Assembly (NCBI GenBank): GCA_025738555.1
Contig: JAOVFP010000014.1
Span: forward strand, 2,170,001 to 2,234,000
Length of the DNA: 64,000 nt
DNA from: Cyathus striatus
Lineage: Eukaryota > Basidiomycota > Agaricomycetes > Agaricales > Nidulariaceae
Direction: 5' to 3'
Below the pieces are notes generated by a model. The model searched no databases and was not told the origin of the DNA. It saw nothing but the letters and a program-made list of their open reading frames with translations. This document shows positions 46,235 through 57,831 of the stretch, piece after piece (position 1 is the stretch's first letter; every line of letters begins with the position of its first letter). A program made the translations under genes and the position numbers.

Positions 46235-47456
46235 CAGTAATTTACACTCCCCCAAGAGGTCTGTACAGATCTGTACGGATCCACACAGAATCTGAAAATT
46301 CCGTATGGATCTGTGCGGATCCATACAGACCTGTACAGACCTGTATAGATACCATACAGAATTTATATAGTAGCTATTATTATTATTAGAGGTGATTATT
46401 CTATATGGATTCCATACATATTCTGCATGGATTCTGTGTGGATTTATGCATTGCTGCCTTGTCACACATGTCAAGTGTAACCCTAGGTGAAAAGTGTCAC
46501 ACTATACAAAATCCATGATACACTCAATATATAGTATCATTCTCAATGCATAGTATCACACTTAATGCATAGTGTTATGCTTAATGTATAGTGTCACACT
46601 CAACACTTAGTGTCACGCTTAATGCAGAGTGTCACACTCATCACTTAGTGTTATGCTTAATGCATAGTGTCACACTCAATACTTAGTGTCATGCTTAATG
46701 TATAGTGTTATGTTTAATGTATAGTGTCACATTTAATGCATAGTGTCATGTTTAATGTATAGTGTCACACTCAACACTTAGTGTCACGCTTAGTCACACT
46801 CAATGCTTAGTGTCACACTCAACGCTTAGTGTCACACTCAACGCTTAGTGTCACACTCAACACTTAGTGTCACACTCAACGCTTAGTGTCACACTCAACG
46901 CTTAGTGTCACACTCAATGCTTAGTATCACACTCAACGCTTAGTGTCACACTCAATGCTTAGTATCACACTCAACGCTTAGTGTCACACTCAATGTTTAG
47001 TGTCACACTCAACACTTAGTGTCACGCTTAGTCACACTCAACACCTAGTGTCACATTTATAGTGTCACACTCAACACCTAGTGTCACGCTTATAGTGTCA
47101 CATTTAACGTATAGTGTCACACTCATCACCTAGTATCACACTCAACACCTAGTATCACACTCAACACCTAGTGTCATGCTTAATGCAGAGTGTCACATGC
47201 AAGGAAATAAGTATGATAAAATTCTGTACAGATTCTGTACAGTATCTGTACAGAATTTTCAGGTCTGTAATGCGGAATTCCGAGGAATTCTGCATAATCC
47301 ATATGGAATTTTCGGAATCTGTGCGGAATCTGTACAGACCCAAAAAAACCTCTGCCAAAATGAAAAAAATCTGTGCAGATTCTGCACGGACTCTGAAAAT
47401 TCCGTATGGATTCTGCGCAGATCCGTACAGAACACATGGCTAAGTGTAAAGAGCTC
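46235..47456. mobile_element. Non-autonomous S element, copy S3
   Basis: Starts CAGTAATTTACACTCCCCC and ends AGTGTAAAGAGCTC. It carries 11-bp TCTGTACAGAT arrays and the 19-bp satellite at about 46500-47190. Compared with S2 the satellite differs in copy number and in the block nearest the CAG end. Flanking octamers CTGAAGTA and CCCTGTTG do not match. Confidence 0.8.
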
Positions 47457-48545
47457 CCCTGTTGGCACTCTGCTGGTCAGAAAAAGCCAACCAGAAGTGG
47501 GCAAAGTGTTGGCCCTCTTTCCAGTAACCAGGATCCTTGAGAGGCTTTGCCTCCACAATGGAACCCAGTTTGAGACCATTGGATAACTCAAGGTCAGAGA
47601 AAAGTGAAAGGTTAGTGATGGATGTGCCATCAAAATGAGAAATGAATAAGGCCATCACATTCTTGTCTCGTAGCCATCCTGCAGTGGCAGCAGAGTTTGC
47701 TTCCAAGATGATCATACCACCTGTACGGTGAGCTGCCATGATTTTTGCCCCTTCAGGGTGGTCATGGACAGTATCAACAATGCCAGCCAGTGCAAGGTTG
47801 TCTTTTTCACAAGTTCATGGGGGGACAAGTTCCCCACATTATTGGGCTCAGGACTACCCAGGGAAGCCAGCCTGATTGGCACCTGGCTGTCTCTAAGCCT
47901 AGCCGCCCATATGGCACTGGAGTGAGGAGCCACCACTGAAGCCAACGCGGTAGCATATGATTGGCACCCCATAATTCCATTCTGCAAACCTCCAATCACA
48001 GAGGAATTTGTTCTGCCCTCGACACCCTCCTCAAGATAGTGTAAGAGTGTGGAAGCCTTAGTCTGCATCAACTCGAGCCACAGTGTAACAGCTTCAAAGT
48101 GTTCCAACCGATGCTGTAGCATATCCTGTGTTCTCGCAGTGATTGTCTTGATTGCCTTGTCATTGAGCAAAACAGCGACAGTGCGGAGAATGGATCCACA
48201 CTTACCTTGATATGTGGTAGGCAGTAAGCCAGCAACTTGGTTGAGGATCATACATGCAGTGGAGGCTTCAAATGTGCACAAAGACAGCATATACCCTTCT
48301 TGATCCAAGATGTCACGTGCCTCCATTGCACCCATAGGGGGCAATGGGGTGGTGTTAGTGCATAATGTTGTCGTTTTGGACCGGGTTTTTGATCCTCTGG
48401 TTCCATTGTTGCTTGTAGTCATCTTGGGTGCAGTTGTCATGGTGGATGGGAGTCTAGTCACCACCAATCCATGTGGTGCAGAGGATGGAGGTGTCAAGTG
48501 GGGTGTAGCCCCTCCCGAATCCTTTTGGGGTGGAAGCCTCAACAT
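47457..48545 (-). pseudogene. LINE ORF1 (gag-like) remnant
   Basis: Minus strand, ATG at 48545 (MLRLPPQKDSGG). The N-terminal part is Pro/Thr-rich, then helical (GKCGSILRTVAVLLNDKAIKT). A one-base shift in a GGGG run near 47746-47752 leads into MAAHRTGGMIILEANSAATA and a segment ending FAHFWLAFSDQQSANRG. The last part resembles the RRM-like domain of ORF1 in Tad-type fungal LINEs (a GGxxxExN...AAxWL start and an AHxxxxFxxxxxANR end); this is motif recognition only. It stops abruptly at the palindrome edge, so the rest of the element is missing. Confidence 0.5.
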
Positions 48546-51025
48546 ATTGGTATCGATGAGAAGCTAGTGGCACATAGATAAGATATAGAGGAAGGATGAG
48601 GGAAGTAGAGTGGATTTGGAGTGAGGGTGTCATTGTAGACATCCTGCTCAGTGAAAATTTTCTATGGGAAAGTTTTGAGATGATGGTGGTTTTGTGAGCT
48701 ATATTGCAGCTTTCACTGCTTCATCATAGCACCACAATTCTGCACAAACACAGGGGATGTTACCAATTCCACTCATTTCAGATCAGGTGCCAAGTTGCAC
48801 TTCCTTCAATACAACTTCCAAGGTGATTCCTTACAGACACTCCCATGAAACTCAGCCCACTTGTCCACTGTTATTATACACATCTTTTACACTATCTCTG
48901 TCTTTGGTGGTGCCTCTTCTCAGCGAAGAAGCTTTTTTTTTCTTCATCACTGTGACATGATCTTATGTTCTGGAATCTGGGCCAAAGCACAAGTACACTG
49001 TGATTATGTTATCAATTCTTGACCTGCCATCTCCTCATCCTATTCAAACTCTACTTACTCCTCACAAAATTCAACAATCTCATATGAAAATGACAGTACA
49101 TGGGCCAGATCTTCATGGACACACCAGACATCCCAGGATTCCGACATTCAAACTAGAGGGTTAAGCTTGGGGGTTGCTTGAGGGATGGAAACACATGGTA
49201 GGTTGGAGTGAGTCAGAGGTGCTGAGAACATATATCTATGGAATTATTAAAATACACATCGAAAATCCTGTATTCTGGAGGTACCCTACTGTGTTTATAT
49301 CAACTTGTCAAGGTACCAGCTTTTATTATCATATCTTCCAGCAATATCATGATTTCATACATCAATTGATTGTTTACCTTTCATTGGTTCAAAACACAAT
49401 ATGAAAGTCATTGAGTTCCCCACAAGAGCAGAATACCAGTCCCCAACTGTGGTACAGTAATGCTTGGCACCTACCAGTCACATAGCCAAAAATGGCCAAC
49501 CAGATATGTCCTGTCACATCAATGTCATGTCCTAACACTGACAGCATTAAACATGCTCTTGTTTACCAACCACCCCATACATTCCATACACCATGATCTA
49601 CCATATGACATTCACCCCTGCCAAATCAATGGACCAAGATATTCTAAGTGACATCATGCCTGGCAATATCATCTCACCTAGGCACCTCCTCTGAACAAGC
49701 GAGTCAAGGTACACATGGTGAGTGCTAATACAACACTGAGGAGCTGAGATAGATGAGTTGGATGATGAGCATCCTGTATATTATTCCCTTCTCTTTGTTT
49801 TAAAGTTTTGGTGCTGATGGTAAGTTGGTTAGGTGGATAAAGGCAGACATCCACCCCAGGCTGTCAAGGAGAGGAAGGAGAAGAAGCTGAAGAGGAAGAC
49901 GAATGAGGGGGAGTCGCAGTTGAAGAGACAGGAGATGGATAAAGCCAAGGTTCATTCATTCTTGCTTTCTGCCCCCACTCCTTCCCCACCCTTTCACATC
50001 ATCATTCTCACTTTAATATCATAGGTTGCAGATGCCCTTTCCTTCTCACCCTTCTCTACCCCACACCTAATACTTTGGGATAGAAAGTGTGGGATCCTGA
50101 GTATGCAGCAATGCTTGATGCTCAACTGAAGCCTAAGAGGAGGGGAAGGAAGAAGGCAGTGTGCGTTTTTTCTTCTCTTTTCATTCTTTTGCTTTTTGCT
50201 TTTGAACTGGAGGTGGGCTAGGCTGGGTTCATGCAGGTGTGTATGTGGTGTGGTGTGGTGGATGGAGTATGTAGGCATCTCTGCCATGCCTTGCATGGGG
50301 TGTGCTGTGCAGGGGGATACATGCTGACAGTAGCACACTGTTGGGTTGGTGGTTATGTAATGTGGGGTCAATGACCAGGGGGCTGCCTTCCAAGCAATTC
50401 GTGAAGCAATTCGCGAAAGTACCAGGGGAGGCATTACCCACTGTGATACCTCTTGGATATGTCCACTAATCAATACCCGGTTTATCACATGACCTTGCGA
50501 ATGGCACCAGGGTGCCATTGCATTGATTGTGCATTGATTGACTCTGATATATCTGAATGCACTCCTTGCATGCTGCTAACACATTGTGCCAGCACTTTAG
50601 TAGTTAAAAATTTATAGTACCTACTTAAGTCACACTCAACAACCAGTAGATATAGTTAGAATTAGATTCAATTGATGAGGGATAAGTTTGGTTTTTGAAT
50701 TGATATAAAATGGATGGAACATATGTTAACTTGCTGTTTCTATTCTTCCTCTCATCACACAATGCCTCATTCTCAGGCCAAGTACACACTAGACCCTTTT
50801 ATATTTTACCTGGATAAAAAAAGCATTACTACAACTAATTGAGGTGTGTTCTGCTCACTAAGGTATGTGGAATTAATATCTAACATATACAACATATACA
50901 TATATTAGATTGATGTTGAGTCATGTGGATTCTGTGGTGAAGAGGGGAAGTGTCTAATAATTTTAATCAATAAAAAGAAAGGAGTATAAGTTATAGTATC
51001 CACTTGTCATCATCAACATTCAGAA
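48546..51025. other. Low-copy sequence, few weak signals
   Basis: No convincing gene. A plus-strand stretch at 49833-49960 encodes a Lys/Glu-rich peptide (KERKEKKLKRKTNEGESQ) that may be an exon. At 50225-50400 is a degenerate copy of a repeat also at 63040-63560. The rest is unremarkable. Confidence 0.35.
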
Positions 51026-51103
51026 ATGAAGTACAAAGTTGCCTCTACCTTCAAGCCTTCAGCAAATCTATGTACAAATGTTCCAATTCATTGTATATTA
51101 TGC
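51026..51103 (+). pseudogene. Gene interrupted by R3, 5' part
   Basis: Plus-strand frame MKYKVASTFKPSANLCTNVP ending in CILC, which is exactly where R3 begins. Joined across the TATGC duplication the frame continues at 62493 as PPSTSGIPGTIWKYNRKY. The C..C / TIWKYN arrangement resembles zinc-finger segments in fungal transposon or transposon-derived proteins, but I cannot name the gene. Confidence 0.4.
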
Positions 51104-51899
51104 TGTTATATCCATGTCCAGATATACCTTGCCAACATTACTGAAGGTTTCCACATGACCATTGCACATACCCAGTCTGTTACTGGAATGTACCTACTAT
51201 GGGTTTACACTTCCTGACATTCCCACCTGGGAATGTACCCAGAACCCATCAGGTTTTCTATTGGGTATCCCAGATATGTAGTTTCTCTTATGACAGCCTC
51301 ACTGCATTATCATCATATTACTCCTCTTGTCCATTCCTACTTATACATTTCATTATGGCCTTTGTAGATTAGTTCCTTATTCTTCATTCTGAGCACATCA
51401 TTTGCACCCCTACTTCGCTTTGCCCAGACTTCATTTCCTACTTACTCCTTTGACTTGTCCATTGTATTATACTTCTAAATTCATACCTATAGGTTCCTAC
51501 TTAGTATAAGTAGTCTTCCAGATGTACTAGGTAGTCTTCAGTATTCATATAAACCTCATACACTTCTTCCTACTTCTAAGTTCCAAAACCCGCTCCAGGT
51601 TTTCCTTCAGGTTTCTCTCCCACTACCTAGAATAGTGGTGAAGCCTCGTCTTATACTCTGGAACATTTCCTTTGTCTTATATCATCTTTCTTGAAATACA
51701 AACCATTTCCTGGGGATATCCAGGCAGCGCAGCACACAAGCTGAAGCCACGGTTCTTTCTGCACTCCCACTCTACATTTCTGTACCCATACTCACTTTGG
51801 GTTTCTGTTACAGTTCTCTCATGCCCTCTGGGTGTCTTTGCATTTGTTTTCCAGTGAGGGGTGTCAGCCAATTTGATCATAAAAGCCAAGGCTTTTATG

Positions 51900-52330
51900 A
51901 TCACCTACTATTATATATTTACTAATGAATCTCTGTGAGGTACTAGTAGATGTATATGTGATCATAGGTGATCATATAGTATTTCAAGAGTATTAGCATA
52001 TTACTGGTACTAATGAATGTATAGGTGATCATAGATGATCATTAAGTGTTTTCAACTGCACATTGGTCTATTATTACTACTAATGAATGTATAGGTGATC
52101 ATAGGTGATCATTAAGCATTTCAAGGGTGTATTGACTTATTATTAATACTAATGAATGTATAGGTGATCATAGGTGATCATTAAACATTTCAAGGGTATA
52201 TTGGCCTATTATCAGTATTAATGAATATATTGGTGATCATAGGTGATCATTAAGTGTTTCAAGGGCATATTAGCTTATTATTAGTAACAGTGAATGTATA
52301 GGTGATCATAGGTGATCATGCAGCATTTTC
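51900..52330. repeat. 69-bp tandem repeat in the T left arm
   Basis: About six units starting AATGAATGTATAGGTGATC, spaced 69-70 bp. The inverted counterpart is at about 55080-55390. Confidence 0.85.
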
Positions 52331-52439
52331 AAGGGTGTACTAGCATAATATTGGCACTAATGAATGTATCTCTTCCTACATGTCACTTCTGTCATACATA
52401 TTCATGCACTCCACAAATTTCCCACGCTTCACTTTTGTC

Positions 52440-52640
52440 ATGTAAATTCGCATGTGTCACAATTGTCACACATATTCGCACGCGTCACAATCGTCACACA
52501 TGTTCGCATGTGTCACAGTTGTCACACATATTCACACGTGTCACGGTTGTGACACATATTCGCACGCGTCACATCGTCACATTTGTCACACATATTTACA
52601 TGTATCATGGTTGTGACACAAATTCGCACGCGTCACATTT
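52440..52640. repeat. 28-bp tandem repeat in the T left arm
   Basis: Units such as CACACATATTCGCACGCGTC + ACAATCGT, 28 bp, rich in CACGCG/CACGTG words, continuing more loosely to about 53060. Inverted copy at about 54560-55000. Unlike the rest of the window these keep many CG sites. Confidence 0.8.
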
Positions 52641-53079
52641 GTCACATATATTCCCGCGCTTCACATGCGTCACAGTCGTCACACATACTACTATGCATCA
52701 CATTTGTCACAATGTCATATACATCACACATGTCATACATATTCCTGCACTCCATGAATTTCTTGCACCACATTTGTCACGCTTTCTATGTATGTCACGC
52801 ATGTCACACCAATTCCCACATGTCACATTTATAATCCTGTACATAACATATGTCACACATTTTACACACATTATATTTGTCACATATATTCCTGCACTTC
52901 ACATTTGTCACATATTCCATCTGGATCACACTTGTCACACATGTTCCTGCACATGACATATGTCACACTTTTCATGTATATCACACTTTACACACATATT
53001 CTCAGACATGTCACATCTGTCACAAATTTCATGTATGTCATGTTTGTCAATTGTTTTTTTTACATTTCATAGCCAAGGA

Positions 53080-54420
53080 ATCAGAGCACTCTGTGACACT
53101 ACAATTAACTATTGGTCCATTGTGTAGTAATGAAATTTGACCTTTGTTATCAACAATTTATTTGGTTTTGAAAATTATGTCAAGAGAAGGAAACCCAGCA
53201 ATAACATGTGCATGAACTACTTCCTGATGTTGTCTTGTTAAATTGGATGGAGGGATTCTGAGATGTCTGTTGACTGCCAATCCTAGATGGTGTCTGATCC
53301 TAGAAAAGTGAAAAGTAATAGCCACTGGGCAAGAAAGAATAGAGAAGTACAAGAGGCATTTTCATACTTAGAAATAGATACAAATACTAAAAGAACTATA
53401 TAACATATGGCACTCAAATGGTGAAATTAAATGTGACACAATATCACTATAAGTGGAGATAGTGTCCATTAATTCTTTGTATCAATAAAACAAAGAAACT
53501 GTTTTGTAGTGATATATGGTGCGCACAGCTTAGTCACCACAACTTTTGTACAGGCAAAGGGTAGCCTAAATTTCTCATGCATGACCCCCATTTTCTTATT
53601 CCTCTTGTAGAAATTCTTCTTTTAATGAACAGAGTAAATCTACAAAAGGATTTGTCAAAATTCCCAAAACTGAATAGGTTATATTTTTTGTCAGTAATGG
53701 ATTTTGCCGCATTACCATATTAGGAAGATAATTACCATATTTGTATAGCTTTGTCATCAATATAGAATCACTTGAGATGGAGAATATCACAAATTTTTGT
53801 ATCTTAATCAATTATATAGTGCTCTAAACTGATATTAAATAGAAAAAAGAGCATGAAATCCCTTCAAAAATCACAAAAATTGAAGGGAAAATTTTCAAAA
53901 AATTTCGCAGATGGATTTTGCTACTGTACAAAACTAGTGGTGACTAAGCCATGTGCACCATAGAGTAAACAACTATGTGACTCAATAATGCATGTTGTTG
54001 AAAATATCAGTATAACCAGTGGTTGATGCAAGAATCATGATAATAACTGAGATGTATAAGTTTAATATGATGTGGAATCACATATTTCACCATTCTTTCA
54101 CATTTTTTATCCATGAGTGGCTCTATCACTGTCCTTTTCAATAGCAAAATGTTCAATACCATCATATCACATCTCTGGTTCTGGTTGTAAAACATGTCAT
54201 ACCATCTCATTCCAAATTTATCATACATTGTCAATGAACCTATAGATCTACATACATTCTATATTTTCCATTCTAGCTTCTTATTACTCTTATACTCCCA
54301 TAATTTTCTAATTATTATATCACAAGTTATGACCTTCAATTCTATAAGAGCATATATGCTTCTTTTGTTTTAATAATTTATTGTGCACTTTGGATACTTT
54401 GTTTCTGTAACAATTTGAAT
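53080..54420. other. Unique centre of element T
   Basis: AT-rich, only short open frames (for example 53158-53352 minus). No domain recognised. The words TGGTGCGCACAGCTTAGTCA (53518) and GGTGACTAAGCCATGTGCAC (53938) form a further internal inverted repeat pair. Confidence 0.4.
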
Positions 54421-55495
54421 GATGGTATACAAGTAATTACACTACATGTTGCACATAACATATGTAAAAAGTGTGACATGCTTGAAAAGGATGACAAAAG
54501 TAATGCATGCAAATATATGTGACAAATATGGTGTGTAAAATGTGTGACATATATTATGCACAGGATTATAAATGTGATGTGTGGGAATTTGCGTGACATG
54601 CGTGACGTACATGGAAAGCGTGACAAATGTGGTGCAAGAAATTCATGGAGTGCAGGAATATGTATGACATGTGTGATGTATATGACATTGTGACAAATGT
54701 GATGCATAGTAGTATGTGTGACGACTGTGACACATGTGAAGCGCGGGAATATATGTGACAAATGTGACGATGTGACGATGTGACGATGTGATGCGTGCGA
54801 ATATGTGTCACAACTGTGATATGTGTAAATATATGTGACAAATGTGACGATGTGACGCGTGCGAATATGTGTCACAACCGTGACACGTGTGAATATGTGT
54901 GACAACTGTGACACATGCGAACATGTGTGACGATTGTGACGCGTGCGAATATGTGTGACAATTGTGACACATGCGAATTTACATGACAAAAGTGAAGCGT
55001 GGGAAATTTGTGGAGCGCATGAATATGTATGACAGATGTGACATGTAGGAAGAGATACATTCATTAGTGCCAATATTATGCTAGTACACCCTTGAAAATG
55101 CTGCATGATCACCTACGATCACCTATACATTCACTGTTACTAATAATAAGCTAATATGCCCTTGAAACACTTAATGATCACCTATGATCACCAATATATT
55201 CATTAGTACTGATAATAGGCCAATATACCCTTGAAATGTTTAATGATCACCTATGATCACCTATACATTCATTAGTACCAGTAATATGCTAATACTCTTG
55301 AAATACTATATGATCACCTATGATCACATATACATCCACTAGTACCTCACAGAGATTCATTAGTAAATATATAATAGTAGGTGATCATAAAATCCCTGGC
55401 TTTTATGATCAAATTGGCTGACACTCATGTCCCAGTAGGAAGGGAATTGGTACGTAACAGTATACGAATACTAATACCTTGGATATCTCTCTATC

Positions 55496-57366
55496 ATGGC
55501 TCCAACTGGGACTTCGGTTACTTGCACAGTGCATACTGCTAGTCATACCAATGCTGTGGGTGCTTGTGCCACCCATGTAGCTATGAGGCAACAGCCTCCA
55601 TGGAGTACTTCAGGTTCTCTACCTTCTACACTGTCTTGGGTTACACCCAGCCCAGCACCACCTCCTAGTGCTACTTTCCTGGGTCCACCCTTGACTTCTG
55701 CTCAATTGCTCTCTGTTCCTGCAGCCAGGAACCTCAGATCTGCTCAGGCTCCTCTGGATGGCACCCCACCACCATATGGTACATTCACAGCAGACTGGGA
55801 AACTCCCAAGGGTCACAGTTCCAATGGTGGTACCATTGAGCTGCCACCTCCACCTCCTTCTCAGCCCAACCCTCCATCTCCACCATCCTCAGACTCAGGG
55901 GATAATGGTGATGAGGATGATGTTGACAATCCCAGGTGCACACCTCTTGCATGCCACTCCTGGGAAGACCGGCTTGCTGAAGCTCTCTTGAGAGTTGTGG
56001 AATCCACTGTTACGTACCAATTCCCTTCCTACTGGGAAACGAATGCAAGGACACCTGGAGGGTGTGGGAGAACTACAATGGAAACCCGAAGTGAGTATGG
56101 GTGTGGAAACATAGAGTGGGAGTGCAGAAAGAACCATGGCTTCAGCTTGTGTGCTGCACTGCCTGGATATCCCCAGGGAATGGTTCGTATTTTGAGGAAG
56201 ATGATATTCAACAAAGGAAGACATTCCAGAGTATAAAAAAAGGCTTCGCCACTACACTAAGTAGCAGGAGAGAAACCCGAAGGAAAACCTGTAGCGGGTT
56301 TTCGGAACTTAGAAGTAGGAAGAAGTGTATGAAGTTTATATGAATACTGAAGACTACTTATTACATCTGGAAGACTACTTATACTAAGTAGGAACCTGTA
56401 GGTACAAATGTAGAAGTATAATACAAAGGAAAAGTCAAAGGAGTAAGTAGGAAATGAAGTCTGGGCAAAGCGGAGTAGGGGCACAAATGACGTGCTCAGA
56501 ATGAAGAATAAGGAACTAATCTACAAAGGCCATAATAAAACGTATAAGTAGGAATGGAAGAGAGGAGTAATAGAATGATGACGCGGTGAGGCTATCATAA
56601 GAGAAAGTACATATCCAGGATACCCAATGGAAAACACGATGGGTTCCAGGTACATTCCCAGGTGGGAATGTCGGGAAGTATAAACCCGAAGCAGGTATGT
56701 TCTGGGAACAGACCAGGTATGTTGGAAGGTCACATGGGAACATTGGCACAATGTATCCAGACATGGATATAACATCCACCTGGGGTATGTCAGGATCACA
56801 TCAGGAATGCAACATTCAAAAGCCAGATACTTTTGATGGTTCCAGTGCTGAGAAGTTGGAGCAGTTTATTATGCAGTGTCAATTTACTTCCACAATAATC
56901 CTTCCCAATACTTGGATGGACACTCTCAGGTCAACTTCACTCTCACATATCTTTGGGATACTGTGCTTCAGCTCGTTATGCCAACCCTCTCCAATCTCTA
57001 TGCTGATGATGAGTTCCTTCACTCTTGGGAGGTTTTCATCATCATGCTAGAGGATAACTTCAGGTTAGCGAACCCAGAAGGGGATGCCAAGAATGATCTG
57101 GATGTCCTTGTTATAAAGGATTCACAGAAACTGTCCAAGTATCTTGTACATTTCAACAGGCTTGCACAGTGCACCAACTGGGATGATAAATCCTTATGCC
57201 ACTGACTCTATTCCGGGTTTCTGGGTTGCATTAAGGATGAGATCTCTCATGTCAGGAAACCTACCACAAAGCACAGGATGATTAAGCTAGCTCAAGGGAT
57301 CAATAGTCAGTACTGGGAACACCAGTCTGAGCATACGTGGGAATCCCACCAGCCTTGGGGTCCATA
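55496..57366 (+). pseudogene. R3 Gag, split by a solo LTR
   Basis: ATG at 55496 (MAPTGTSVTCTVHTAS), Pro-rich with an acidic SGDNGDEDDVDNP stretch. It is interrupted at 56008 by the solo LTR and resumes at 56780. The capsid-like part includes NFTLTYLWDTVLQLVMPTL and FRLANPEGDAKNDLDVLVIK. Stops at about 57203 and 57366, plus frame changes after the LTR, break the frame. Confidence 0.7.
56008..56774 (-). mobile_element. Solo LTR of the R3 family inserted in R3 gag
   Basis: 767 bp, TGTTACGTACC to GGATATAACA, with a perfect 5-bp duplication TCCAC (56003-56007 and 56775-56779). Same length as the solo LTR at 17140-17906. Confidence 0.9.
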
Positions 57367-57418
57367 GGTTCTGGATAGCTCTGTTAGAGCTCCTACAAAC
57401 TGCCCTGCAGTCACCCCA

Positions 57419-57778
57419 GTGCCTTCCTGCCTTGTTTCAGGTCAATATACACCCCATCTGAGTTATCCCCACCATGCTGGTAGTCACCCACCTCGTTCCT
57501 CGCAGCCTCCCCAGCAGCAGAGGCTGGAATTGAATGACAAAGTTGGTCAAGATGGCAAACTCTTGCCACAAGAACATCAGTGTTGCATGGACAACAATCT
57601 ATGCTTGTTCTGTGGGAATCCGGAGCATTGCGCCAAAGAATGTCCCCATTCTGCCTCTTCTGTGGCTAGAGCCCAGGCATCTGGATTACCTGCTTCAGCT
57701 CCTACATCGGCTTCTGTGGGTCCCTTGACCTGCAGATCCATGCCTCTTTCCAACCTGGCTTCAGGTTCGAAAAAATAG
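57419..57778 (+). CDS. R3 nucleocapsid zinc knuckle
   Basis: Contains CLFCGNPEHCAKEC (CX2CX4HX4C) followed by a Ser/Ala-rich tail ending ASGSKK and a stop, the same end as in R1/R2 (ESSKK). Confidence 0.75.
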   Translation: MPSCLVSGQYTPHLSYPHHAGSHPPRSSQPPQQQRLELNDKVGQDGKLLPQEHQCCMDNNLCLFCGNPEHCAKECPHSASSVARAQASGLPASAPTSASVGPLTCRSMPLSNLASGSKK

Positions 57779-57831
57779 GGAGTGGTCCTCTGGACACCAC
57801 ACAAGCCAAGGACTGTGTTGTTCCCCCTTGT

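Larger units (their letters stand above)
34187..47456. repeat. Giant inverted repeat (palindrome), arms about 6.3-6.4 kb
   Basis: Arms 34187-40508 and 41052-47456 are reverse complements with a 543-bp spacer (40509-41051). Outer edges fall exactly at the GAGCTCTTTACACT terminus of an S element on both sides. Inner edges fall within gag at GTAATCAATTGCATGC. In the stretches I compared, outside the satellite arrays, the arms differ by single-base indels, nearly all in homopolymers (for example 41637 versus 39917 and 41816 versus 39736). I noticed no substitution. The 8-bp flanks do not match (ATAAACAT versus CCCTGTTG). Confidence 0.85.
51856..55429. mobile_element. TIR element T with about 1-kb inverted repeats
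   Basis: Left end GAGGGGTGTCAGCCAATTTG. The right end, read inward, is CATGAGTGTCAGCCAATTTG. The duplicated LTR site is TTCCAGT/TCCCAGT, 7-8 bp and imperfect. The arms contain a 69-bp tandem repeat (ATAGGTGATCATAGGTGATC) and a 28-bp repeat. The unique centre (about 53080-54420) has no recognisable transposase. Probably non-autonomous. Confidence 0.75.
51104..55459 (+). mobile_element. 5' LTR of R3, split by element T
   Basis: LTR sequence runs from TGTTATATCCATGTCC to 51855 and resumes at about 55430 (TCCCAGTAGGAAGG) to GTAACA. Comparison with the 3' LTR gives the empty site of T. Confidence 0.85.

Noticed and set aside
34187..47456. A single 13.3-kb transposon with 6.4-kb terminal inverted repeats
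   Set aside because: The ends look right (GAGCTCTTTACACT at both), but the flanking octamers differ and both ends would be of the GAG type, whereas every resolved element has one GAG and one CAG/CTG end.
52312..55112. Paired His/Thr-rich frames in element T as genes
   Set aside because: They are the two inverted arms of the same tandem array.
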